Below, one piece after another: positions 50,118-56,841 of a stretch of 64,000 nucleotides of DNA; position 1 is the stretch's first letter, and each line of letters opens with the position of its first letter. The translations under genes and the position numbers were made by a program. Source of the stretch: a virus. The DNA is taken from IMG/VR virus record IMGVR_UViG_3300020471_000623, positions 1 through 64,000 of that record. One strand, written 5' to 3'. Below the pieces are notes generated by a model. It was not told where the DNA came from. It was given only the letters and a program-made list of their open reading frames with translations, and ran no database searches.

Positions 50118-50466
50118 AGGTAAAAGAGAAAATTTTGTTGAAATCAGTTTAGATGAATACGAAGAACTCAAAGCACAAATACCAGACCCAGACGAAGAAA
50201 AACCTTCTGGTAAACCTTGGTGGCAAGCACCAGATGAAAGAGGTTGGATTTGGGTAGCACCTGAGTATTTTAGCAGATGGAGATTATTTCCACGTGCTTT
50301 TATATCCATGTATATCTACTTGTTATTTGAAGTAACAATGTGGTTCATGGCTTTACCAGACCCTAATTCACAACAAGCAGGACTTGTTTCTGTTATTGTA
50401 GGGGCTGGAGCTGCTTGGTTCGGACTATATGTAAACAGCACATCAACAGACTTTAAGAAAGATTAA
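50110..50466 (+). CDS. Two-span membrane protein, possible holin
   Basis: 118 residues. A 60-residue acidic/Trp-rich soluble N terminus, then FISMYIYLLFEVTMWFMAL and AGLVSVIVGAGAAWFGLYV as two membrane segments with a short turn, and a charged tail. Two spans and small size fit a holin, but a long acidic N terminus is unusual. Candidate only; spanins are at 57959-58670. Confidence 0.55.
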   Translation: MAEGKRENFVEISLDEYEELKAQIPDPDEEKPSGKPWWQAPDERGWIWVAPEYFSRWRLFPRAFISMYIYLLFEVTMWFMALPDPNSQQAGLVSVIVGAGAAWFGLYVNSTSTDFKKD

Positions 50467-50467
50467 C

Positions 50468-50881
50468 ATGCCTACAATAGAATTAAGCACATACTATGTT
50501 GAGTTCATAGGGTTTTTACTTACCTTGATGTTAGGTCTAGGTTTGAAAGACTGGGCTGGTTCTTTCATAAAGGGTATGAAATTCAGAATAAATCCTGCCT
50601 TTAAAGAAGGAGACAAAGTATTATTAGATGGTTGTCCAGCACTAATAGTTAAGATAGGATATTCAGAAACAGTATTTGGAGTATATGGAAAAGATGGTTA
50701 CACCTGGAGATATGTCCCTAATACTAGAATAGAGTATTTGAAACTAGAGAAGATTGTTGACCCTGAACTACATAGGGACACAGATCAAGAAAAAGCACAA
50801 AGAATAATAGACGCAATACAAGACGCTAATATTGAGGCCAACCAACAGGAGATAACAAAAATAAAAAATGGAGACAAGTGA
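50468..50881 (+). CDS. Membrane protein with MscS-like beta domain
   Basis: 137 residues. One N-terminal span (YVEFIGFLLTLMLGLGL), then INPAFKEGDKVLLDGCPALIVKIGYSETVFGV, similar to the MscS beta domain (F-x-x-GD-x-V, then G-x-V-x-x-I), and WRYVPNTRI like the N-x-x-I motif. A full channel pore is missing. It may interact with the host mechanosensitive channel or act as a small membrane adaptor. Confidence 0.6.
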   Translation: MPTIELSTYYVEFIGFLLTLMLGLGLKDWAGSFIKGMKFRINPAFKEGDKVLLDGCPALIVKIGYSETVFGVYGKDGYTWRYVPNTRIEYLKLEKIVDPELHRDTDQEKAQRIIDAIQDANIEANQQEITKIKNGDK

Positions 50882-51114
50882 TGCCGGCAAAATTCAAACC
50901 AAGCCACAAAGAGTCTATAAAAGGAGCTGATGGACGCCCAACCAAACGTTGGAGAATGAAACATTACTACCTTAAACAGACACCTACAGACGAGATAATC
51001 GAAGCTATAAACAAGGGTAAACCTAAACACAGAAACAAATTTATCAATGAATTGACCCGTAGAGGGGTAAAATTAGTGTGGAAAACCGAGGAAGAACTGG
51101 CTTTAGACACCTAA
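50881..51114 (+). CDS. Small conserved phage protein
   Basis: 77 residues; ATG 50881 overlaps the previous stop. Basic start PAKFKPSHKES, a DEIIEAINKGKPKHRNKFINELTRRGVKLVW core that I know from many T4-like phages. Unknown function; the Lys/Arg content suggests nucleic acid contact. Confidence 0.7.
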   Translation: MPAKFKPSHKESIKGADGRPTKRWRMKHYYLKQTPTDEIIEAINKGKPKHRNKFINELTRRGVKLVWKTEEELALDT

Positions 51115-51153
51115 CTTACTGTTATTAAACACAAAAAGATTTCAAAAAAAGGG

Positions 51154-51182
51154 TTGACAATTGGTTCACCAGAGTGCATAAT
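51154..51182 (+). promoter_or_regulatory. Host-type promoter before 51215 gene
   Basis: TTGACA, 17-bp spacer with GGTTC and AGAG in register and TGGT-TC-ACCA symmetry, CATAAT. ATG 51215 is 33 bp downstream. Confidence 0.85.
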
Positions 51183-51214
51183 AACGGTATATTTAGTAAA
51201 AAGGTAAAGAAAAT

Positions 51215-51601
51215 ATGAAAACATGGGAACAACTAACAGAGAGAGAACAGTTACTAACTTATATCTCTGATGTCCACAAGGACGCATATGGCTTTAGGCC
51301 ACGTGGTTCTTACGACAACTATTCTGTAGTTGAGCTCAAGGCTGAGTTAGACAGACTTTGTGAGATTGCTGAAGAAGAATACAAACAGCAGCAAGCTCTT
51401 GAAGCCGAGAACTACAAGGCTCTTCATAAGCACTTTGCAGATTTAGTGAATATGGGGGCTAAAGACTTCAAACAGGCTCTTGCTTGGGACGTTCAAGCTG
51501 AAGAATGTGAGTATGAAGGCTATGTTGATTATGGCTTTTATTGCTACAAAAAAGGCTTGGCTTATGGCAAGCAGAGAGTTCTAGAAAGATTAGCAAGTTA
51601 A
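51215..51601 (+). CDS. Conserved early-type hypothetical protein
   Basis: 128 residues. KTWEQLTEREQLLTYISDVHKDAYGFRPR is a widespread phage motif. The rest is helical and charged, with Tyr/Cys (ECEYEGYVDYGFYCYKKG). It has its own strong host-type promoter and stands alone, so it is likely made early. Function unknown. Confidence 0.75.
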   Translation: MKTWEQLTEREQLLTYISDVHKDAYGFRPRGSYDNYSVVELKAELDRLCEIAEEEYKQQQALEAENYKALHKHFADLVNMGAKDFKQALAWDVQAEECEYEGYVDYGFYCYKKGLAYGKQRVLERLAS

Positions 51602-51625
51602 TTGCGCTTTTGGTCCTATTGAGTG

Positions 51626-51654
51626 TTGACTCTTGGTTTACAAGAGTCTATAAT
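51626..51654 (+). promoter_or_regulatory. Host-type promoter with perfect 8-bp dyad
   Basis: TTGACT, 17-bp spacer, TATAAT. GACTCTTG-GTTTA-CAAGAGTC is a perfect inverted repeat spanning -35 to spacer. ATG 51684 follows after ATGGAGATGTT. Confidence 0.85.
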
Positions 51655-51683
51655 GTGATAGTAAATATAGAAATGGAGATGTT

Positions 51684-52052
51684 ATGTCAGAGCAACTATT
51701 CAAATATGCAGGCTATTCAGTAACAGAGTCAGGCCAGACTAAGGCTAGATTCGGTAATGATATGGTCTCGCGCATAAAAAAACTTACGGCAAATTCTAAT
51801 ACAAACACTTGGTTTGCAGAACTGCCGGAAGCTATGACCAAGAAGGATGCGTGTAATTACTTACTACAAAACAACGAGGAAATTGCCTCGAATTTTGAAG
51901 TAAAAGATGCGCTACAGAAGGTCGTATATCGTAATGCACCTCGTGTAACGAGAACGGTTAATTTAGGAAACCCTACGGTTTCTTCAACAACCGTTGTCAA
52001 CGAGAGTGTGAATTCAACCAATGAAATGGGAGGCCAAGATGGCAACAACTAG
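51684..52052 (+). CDS. Hypothetical protein in HTH operon
   Basis: 122 residues. YAGYSVTESGQTKARFGND start, a helical middle (EAMTKKDACNYLLQN), and a Thr/Ser/Asn-rich, disordered C terminus. It overlaps the HTH gene by 14 bp and shares its promoter. No known family. Confidence 0.65.
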   Translation: MSEQLFKYAGYSVTESGQTKARFGNDMVSRIKKLTANSNTNTWFAELPEAMTKKDACNYLLQNNEEIASNFEVKDALQKVVYRNAPRVTRTVNLGNPTVSSTTVVNESVNSTNEMGGQDGNN

Positions 52053-52290
52053 AGTAACTCAGGAACAAAAAGTTCTTAACTTTTTGAATACCGGTGCTTC
52101 ATTAAGCAATGCTGTGGCAACACACAAGCTTAAAGTAAATAGACTTCCTGCTAAGATTAATGTTCTTAGAGGTAAAGGATATCCTATTTACACAAACACT
52201 AACCAACAAGGTAATGCTACCTACAGGTTAGGAACTCCTAGCAGAGCAATGATCTCAGCAGCTTTTGCAGCTGGTGTATCTTTTAGCTAA
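52039..52290 (+). CDS. Helix-turn-helix DNA-binding protein
   Basis: 83 residues from ATG 52039, chosen for GGGAGG 6 bp upstream. EQKVLNFLNTGASLSNAVATHKL then RLPAKINVLRGKGYPI is the small winged-HTH pattern of phage regulators, and ATYRLG forms the wing. A candidate for the regulator of the dyad promoters, one of which drives its own operon. A terminator follows. Confidence 0.72.
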   Translation: MATTRVTQEQKVLNFLNTGASLSNAVATHKLKVNRLPAKINVLRGKGYPIYTNTNQQGNATYRLGTPSRAMISAAFAAGVSFS

Positions 52291-52300
52291 ACTGCTAGTC

Positions 52301-52349
52301 AACCAAGGGATATTGCTATCATAAGAACCATATCCCTTGGTTTATTTTT
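52301..52349 (+). terminator. Rho-independent terminator after HTH gene
   Basis: A 13-bp perfect stem (AACCAAGGGATAT at 52301-52313, complement 52330-52342) with a 16-base loop, then TTATTTTTA. Confidence 0.85.
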
Positions 52350-52356
52350 ATATACA

Positions 52357-52364
52357 TATAAATA
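52357..52364 (+). promoter_or_regulatory. Late promoter box TATAAATA
   Basis: Exact octamer right after the terminator, 22 bp before ATG 52387. It marks the switch to a late operon. Confidence 0.75.
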
Positions 52365-52386
52365 AAAGAACAAACACAGGAACACA

Positions 52387-52629
52387 ATGACCAATCCATT
52401 AGGTAAAGAATTACTAGAAGCCCTGGAGGCCAAATATAGGGGCGACATAGCTACAGCGGTAGCCAACATAAGAGTTTACATAGAAAATCCAGCTGGAATA
52501 GGCGAACACCCAGACGTAGTTCAAGCAATGGATACACAGATAGAGATTATAGCATCAGCACAAGAAAAATTAGATATCTTATTAAGTAGAAGATATAATT
52601 TTAGCGGAGCGAGGACTCCCGTTGAATAA
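52387..52629 (+). CDS. Small helical protein, late
   Basis: 80 residues, predicted as two helices (LGKELLEALEAKYRGDIATAVANIRVYI and AMDTQIEIIASAQEKLDILL). Similar small genes open late operons in marine T4-like phages. Possibly virion-associated. It overlaps the next by 8 bp. Confidence 0.65.
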   Translation: MTNPLGKELLEALEAKYRGDIATAVANIRVYIENPAGIGEHPDVVQAMDTQIEIIASAQEKLDILLSRRYNFSGARTPVE

Positions 52630-52843
52630 GGTGACTTGCTTTGGAGACGAATTTATAGGCGCAGAAGTATCTCAGACAGGAGATAATATGCACACGGTTA
52701 ATTATATAAGAGAAGGTGAGATAATCTTTTCTAATTATGTTTTTAATGATAACTTGGAATCAGGGAGACTTGATTCTATTGAAATGGCAACTAAATTTGT
52801 TGAGAGTGAGAAACTAAAGAATGGCAAACAATGTTTACAGTAA
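52622..52843 (+). CDS. Small hypothetical protein, TTG start
   Basis: 73 residues from TTG 52622 with GAGGA upstream. Strand-rich first half (VTCFGDEFIGAEV, HTVNYIREGEIIF) and a helical end. No family recognised. Overlaps the next gene by 23 bp. Confidence 0.5.
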   Translation: MNKVTCFGDEFIGAEVSQTGDNMHTVNYIREGEIIFSNYVFNDNLESGRLDSIEMATKFVESEKLKNGKQCLQ

Positions 52844-53318
52844 AATAATATTACAAGATGCTAATATAGATGCTGAAAAAGCTTTTGTAGAAGTATTTAA
52901 TTATTTAGAAGACAACGGTGAAAAAGGTCTAGAATATTCTCATATTCTTCCTGAAACAGAAATAATGGACAACTCATATTATGATGAGAACATTGGTCCT
53001 AGATTTGCAAACATCACAAAGTATATGGGAACAGAAGTAGAAATAACTTCTGGTTGGATGTCGCCTCACATATTTTTTGAAATACTAGGAGAACATCTAT
53101 CCTCATATGACCCTGATGTAAAACTAACTATGCAATATATAGATGAATATTATGTATTTGCAGGAGTTTATACATGGTTTGATGGTATGGAACAAAAAGA
53201 AGAATCAGGTGGTTGGTTTAGAGAACAACACGAAGAGATAGGAGGCAATCCTAGTGACTTGCCAGATTTTATATATGACACAATAGATGAATGGGTAGAA
53301 GATGAAATTAGATTATAA
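52821..53318 (+). CDS. Acidic hypothetical protein, Api92-like
   Basis: 165 residues, acidic. ANNVYSKIILQDANIDAEKAF and a repeated G-W pattern (TSGWMSPHIFFEIL, SGGWFREQHEE) recall Api92-type proteins with a ferredoxin-like fold. Tentative. Function unknown; overlaps the nucleotidyltransferase gene by 17 bp. Confidence 0.55.
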   Translation: MANNVYSKIILQDANIDAEKAFVEVFNYLEDNGEKGLEYSHILPETEIMDNSYYDENIGPRFANITKYMGTEVEITSGWMSPHIFFEILGEHLSSYDPDVKLTMQYIDEYYVFAGVYTWFDGMEQKEESGGWFREQHEEIGGNPSDLPDFIYDTIDEWVEDEIRL

Positions 53319-53742
53319 AGACGTAGGTAAAATAGGTATAACTTGTTCTACATTTGATTTACTACATGCAGGACATGTTGTAATGTTAGAAGAAGCTAAA
53401 CGTCATTGTGATTATCTAATAGCAGCCCTACAAGTAGACCCTACACAAGACAGAAAAGAAAAGAACAAACCTATACAAAGTGTCGTAGAAAGACAAATAC
53501 AACTAGCAGCAGTTAGATTTGTAGATGAGATTGTAGTATATAACACAGAAAAAGAATTAGATGATATATTTTTAACCTTGCCTATTAATGTTAGGATTAT
53601 AGGAGAAGAATATAAGGACAAAGATTTTACGGCAAAGAAAATTTGCTATAAAAGAAAGATAGAGATAATCTATAACAAGCGAGATCATTCTTTCAGTAGC
53701 ACTGATCTTAAAAAACGAACTAAAATTATGGAGATAAAATGA
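53302..53742 (+). CDS. Cytidylyltransferase-like nucleotidyltransferase
   Basis: 146 residues. HxGH motif in STFDLLHAGHVVML and the second motif HSFSSTDLKKR (like ISSTxxR). Such enzymes activate glycerol-3-phosphate, sugar phosphates or related molecules. It may feed the nearby glycosyltransferase. ATG sits inside the preceding gene; four-base overlap follows. Confidence 0.82.
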   Translation: MKLDYKDVGKIGITCSTFDLLHAGHVVMLEEAKRHCDYLIAALQVDPTQDRKEKNKPIQSVVERQIQLAAVRFVDEIVVYNTEKELDDIFLTLPINVRIIGEEYKDKDFTAKKICYKRKIEIIYNKRDHSFSSTDLKKRTKIMEIK

Positions 53743-53933
53743 AAACAAATGCAGTTCAAAGAATAGTAAATTGTCTAAAGGCAGAGAAGAAAGCATTACA
53801 TGGTGAATTCAAAGCCTATTGGAAAAAGACTGCTCAGGACATCGCTACAAAAAACAATATAGATATAGCAGATGTAAAAGAAAACTTGGAGCTTTATGAT
53901 GCAAGAAATTATCAAAGTGGTAGCTACCACTAA
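53739..53933 (+). CDS. Small helical hypothetical protein
   Basis: 64 residues, ATGA overlap at its start. Basic and helical (VNCLKAEKKALHGEFKAYWKK). The last 38 bp overlap the following gene. No family recognised. Confidence 0.55.
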   Translation: MKTNAVQRIVNCLKAEKKALHGEFKAYWKKTAQDIATKNNIDIADVKENLELYDARNYQSGSYH

Positions 53934-54231
53934 CATTTGGCAGAACTTCGGCGAAGTAAAAGAATATCCTATGTGGAGATCACAAGGAAGCGCTGAATAT
54001 ATTATAGGCTATTGCAAAGAGTTACCTTCTCATACTGAAGTAGGAGAAATGATTACAAAACTACAACATATATTAGAAGGCAAAGTAACAGACAATGTAA
54101 TAGAAATATTCTCAGGTTATGAGATATATGAAAAAGACAAACTAACACATAATGAATATTTCCAACTTAATCAAGGAGGGTCAATTGACTTCCCAGCAGA
54201 AGACATCACGAAAATCAAAGTCGAAGAATAG
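53896..54231 (+). CDS. Hypothetical protein before glycosyltransferase
   Basis: 111 residues; ATG 53896 or 53899. Contains WRSQGSAEYIIGYCKELP and a helical MITKLQHILEGK, then VIEIFSGYEIYEKD. A small alpha/beta protein of unknown role. It overlaps the next gene by 47 bp. Confidence 0.55.
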   Translation: MMQEIIKVVATTNIWQNFGEVKEYPMWRSQGSAEYIIGYCKELPSHTEVGEMITKLQHILEGKVTDNVIEIFSGYEIYEKDKLTHNEYFQLNQGGSIDFPAEDITKIKVEE

Positions 54232-54982
54232 ATTTACTGTAGGCTTCACATACTTTGATGAGCCACATATACTCAAACAACAATTTGAGATATGGAAAAT
54301 GTGGCCTAAAGATGTTGAAATTATATTAGTTGATGATGGGAGTGAACATTCACCTGCCAAAGATGTTATTGAAGAGGCAGGATTCAAGATGGAAGATTGG
54401 AATGCAGACTTTAGATTATTTAGAGTCACAAGGAATTTAGGATTCAATTCACATGGTTGTAGAAATCTAATAGCAAAATATGCTGAGACAGATACTATTG
54501 CCTTTTTGGATATGGATTGTAGAATACATGAAGGAGACATTGCACTCTTAAAACAAATGATATTCAATCCTGAAAAGATATATTTACATAGACTGTATAT
54601 GTATCAAGATCAAAAGTTATCTACTGCTCCAGGGCATAGAAACTGTTTTATAATTAACAAAGAACTATATTGGGCTGCTGGTGGTTATGATGAGTCCTTC
54701 ACAGGATATCATTATGGCGATTGGGAGTTTCATGAAAGAGTAGAAAAACTACAGGAGGAAAGAGGGACTTCTCCTACATGGGAAACGACTGGCATCACGG
54801 TTACCTGCACAAGAAAAGGCAGACATGGCTCTGTTAGACACGATGAGAATCTAACATTAGGTAGAACTACACATTATATTGATGATGAGTTATTCTATAC
54901 AGATAAAACAGAGGGTCAAGTTAAAAAATTACGAGGAACCAAGAAGCAAGTTATAGACTTTCCATTTATTGAAGTCTTATAA
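54185..54982 (+). CDS. Glycosyltransferase family 2-like protein
   Basis: 265 residues. FTVGFTYFDEPHILKQQ starts the GT-A fold; EIILVDDGSEHSP gives the nucleotide site and IAFLDMDCRIHEG the DxD-like metal site. Start TTG 54185 is chosen because AAGGAGGG ends 4 bp upstream; ATG 54152 in the same frame has no ribosome site. Acceptor unknown: virion, host LPS or DNA. Confidence 0.82.
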   Translation: MTSQQKTSRKSKSKNRFTVGFTYFDEPHILKQQFEIWKMWPKDVEIILVDDGSEHSPAKDVIEEAGFKMEDWNADFRLFRVTRNLGFNSHGCRNLIAKYAETDTIAFLDMDCRIHEGDIALLKQMIFNPEKIYLHRLYMYQDQKLSTAPGHRNCFIINKELYWAAGGYDESFTGYHYGDWEFHERVEKLQEERGTSPTWETTGITVTCTRKGRHGSVRHDENLTLGRTTHYIDDELFYTDKTEGQVKKLRGTKKQVIDFPFIEVL

Positions 54983-54985
54983 ATA
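54978..54985 (+). promoter_or_regulatory. Late promoter box with leaderless spacing
   Basis: Exact TATAAATA overlapping the end of the glycosyltransferase gene. The expected start, 6 bp after the box, is 54991, one base before ATG 54992. Confidence 0.6.
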
Positions 54986-54991
54986 CTGCTT

Positions 54992-56149
54992 ATGAGGTTT
55001 ACAGAATTTTTAACAGAACAATCCGAGGAAGATAAACTCAAACATTTAGAACATGTTGAGGACCACGTCATCCATTCAGGACATAAAGGTTTTGGACACG
55101 CATTTCATACATTAAATGACGTGCATAATAACCTACAAGGCAAAGGTGGCAAAGATACACAGGTAACAATGAAATATGATGGCAGTCCTGCCGTTGTATT
55201 TGGTAAGCATCCTGAAAATGGTAAGTTCTTTGTAGCATCTAAGTCAGCATTCAATAAAAATCCTAAGATAAATCATACACACGAAGATATACAAAAGAAT
55301 CACGGACATGCTCCTGGACTTGTTCAGAAGTTAAGTGCAGCATTAGATCACGCACATAAAATAGAGCCTGATGGAATCTATCAGGCGGACATAATGCACG
55401 CAGGAGATGTTAAGAAGAAAGGCAACAGAGTAGAATTTACTCCTAACACTATTACATATCACGCACCACATGATTCAGATCATGGTAAAGCAGCAGCTAA
55501 TTCTAAACTAGGATTAGCAGTTCATACAAAGTATGAAGGCAAAAATATAGCAGATTTAAAGGCTGTTCATGGTGCAGTAGATATGAAAAACTTTAAACAA
55601 CATAAAGACGTCCATATGATGGACGCTAATCACGATACAAGCACTCATAGATACTCTATGGAAGACAGACAAAAGGTGCAACACCACTTGGACCAAGCAG
55701 TGGCACACTTCAAAAATACACCAAGAGAGCACCACGATACTGTGGCAAAACACGCAGTAGCAAAGAAAACATACATCAATCATACTGTAAGAACAGGAGA
55801 ACCTTATAGTCATGAAGGATTTGTAAAACATGTAACTGCTAGCCACCAAAAGAAAGTAGATAAAGTAAAAACAGACGCAGCTAAGGCTAGGCATCAAACT
55901 ACAATGGATAACACATTAGATCATATAAATAAGAACAAAGAACACTTTGAAGGGCCTATGAACATGCACAAACACCTTCAAGCAGCAAAGAATATTATTA
56001 CTAATACTTTGTCGCAGAAGTCACAGTATGGACATGAGATAGCAGGCTCTCCTAGTAAACCAGAAGGTTTTGTTGCCATACGAAATGGCAGACCTTCTAA
56101 ATTTGTAGATAGAAAAGAGTTTAGTGCAGCTAACTTTAATAAAGGATAA
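54992..56149 (+). CDS. Nucleotidyltransferase/RNA-ligase-like protein (DUF6267 type)
   Basis: 385 residues, unusually His- and Lys-rich. VTMKYDGSPAVVFGKHPENGKFF fits ligase motif I (KxDG, Lys nucleotidylated) and KSAFNKNPK follows; GIYQADIMH is like motif III/IV. The middle (150-300) has many His, a feature of this phage family. RNA or DNA ligation or AMP transfer is inferred. No ribosome site is seen before ATG 54992, in line with leaderless start. Confidence 0.72.
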   Translation: MRFTEFLTEQSEEDKLKHLEHVEDHVIHSGHKGFGHAFHTLNDVHNNLQGKGGKDTQVTMKYDGSPAVVFGKHPENGKFFVASKSAFNKNPKINHTHEDIQKNHGHAPGLVQKLSAALDHAHKIEPDGIYQADIMHAGDVKKKGNRVEFTPNTITYHAPHDSDHGKAAANSKLGLAVHTKYEGKNIADLKAVHGAVDMKNFKQHKDVHMMDANHDTSTHRYSMEDRQKVQHHLDQAVAHFKNTPREHHDTVAKHAVAKKTYINHTVRTGEPYSHEGFVKHVTASHQKKVDKVKTDAAKARHQTTMDNTLDHINKNKEHFEGPMNMHKHLQAAKNIITNTLSQKSQYGHEIAGSPSKPEGFVAIRNGRPSKFVDRKEFSAANFNKG

Positions 56150-56784
56150 TGGATATTAATATAGAAGTAACAGAAAATGCAATAGAGTATTTGAAGGGAC
56201 TATTGGAAACAGTAGACATTCAAGACCCTAAAGGTCCTAAGACTAATATTAAAGTTTTTGTAGAAAACGGTGGGACTCCACATGCAGAAACAATGCTAAC
56301 GTATTGTAAAGAGTCAGAGAAAGGCGATTCAGAGGTAATAAACTTTGAACCTTTTGATCTGTATGTAGATAAAAACAGTATAAAATTTTTAGAAGACGCT
56401 AAAGTAGACCATAACAAGGATACTTTTGGAGGACAATTAACTATAAAGGCACCTAATTCTAAGGTATCTAAATTAGATGAAAATTCTACTTTAGAAGAGA
56501 AAGTTAATTATTATCTGTTCAATGATGTAGCTCCTATGTTAGCACAACATGGTGGTAATGTAAGACTACATAAAATTACAGAAGATAATATGGCAGTATT
56601 AGAATTTGGTGGGGGTTGTCAAGGGTGTAGTGCAGTAGATATGACACTTACTCATGGCATAGAACAAATAATTTTACAGAACGTTCCTGAGATAAAAGGC
56701 ATAATGGATATGACAGATCATAGTCTAGCACAGAATGCTTATTATAAGGACGAATCTGAAGCACAAGCATACGGAGGCTTTTAA
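56149..56784 (+). CDS. nfuA: NfuA-type Fe-S carrier
   Basis: 211 residues. The N-terminal half is an A-type-like domain without its Cys triad; the C-terminal NifU domain has APMLAQHGGNVRL and CQGCSAVDMTL (C157, C160). E. coli NfuA (191) has the same layout. It delivers [4Fe-4S] clusters and may repair stressed proteins. With IscU and IscA it gives the phage a near-complete carrier set. Overlaps both neighbours by one base. Confidence 0.93.
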   Translation: MDINIEVTENAIEYLKGLLETVDIQDPKGPKTNIKVFVENGGTPHAETMLTYCKESEKGDSEVINFEPFDLYVDKNSIKFLEDAKVDHNKDTFGGQLTIKAPNSKVSKLDENSTLEEKVNYYLFNDVAPMLAQHGGNVRLHKITEDNMAVLEFGGGCQGCSAVDMTLTHGIEQIILQNVPEIKGIMDMTDHSLAQNAYYKDESEAQAYGGF

Positions 56785-56837
56785 TGCAAAAGAAATGCAA
56801 ATGTTGTGAATGCTGTTCTTGCACTTGTTGCGGGTAA
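56784..56837 (+). CDS. 17-residue cysteine-rich microprotein
   Basis: MQKKCKCCECCSCTCCG: 8 Cys of 17 residues in a CxCCxCCxCxCC pattern, like a small metallothionein. ATG overlaps the nfuA stop (TAATG) and GGAGG lies 6 bp upstream (56773-56777), the best ribosome site around; the stop is 4 bp before the next ATG. Its codons are intact and no frame of a neighbour explains it. Zn, Cu or Fe binding is inferred. Confidence 0.7.
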   Translation: MQKKCKCCECCSCTCCG

Positions 56838-56841
56838 TTAA

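Noticed and set aside
55556-55897. Minus-strand Cys/Val-rich frame opposite the ligase-like gene
   Set aside because: Mirror of the His-rich codons (CAC/CAT) on the plus strand; no start signals.
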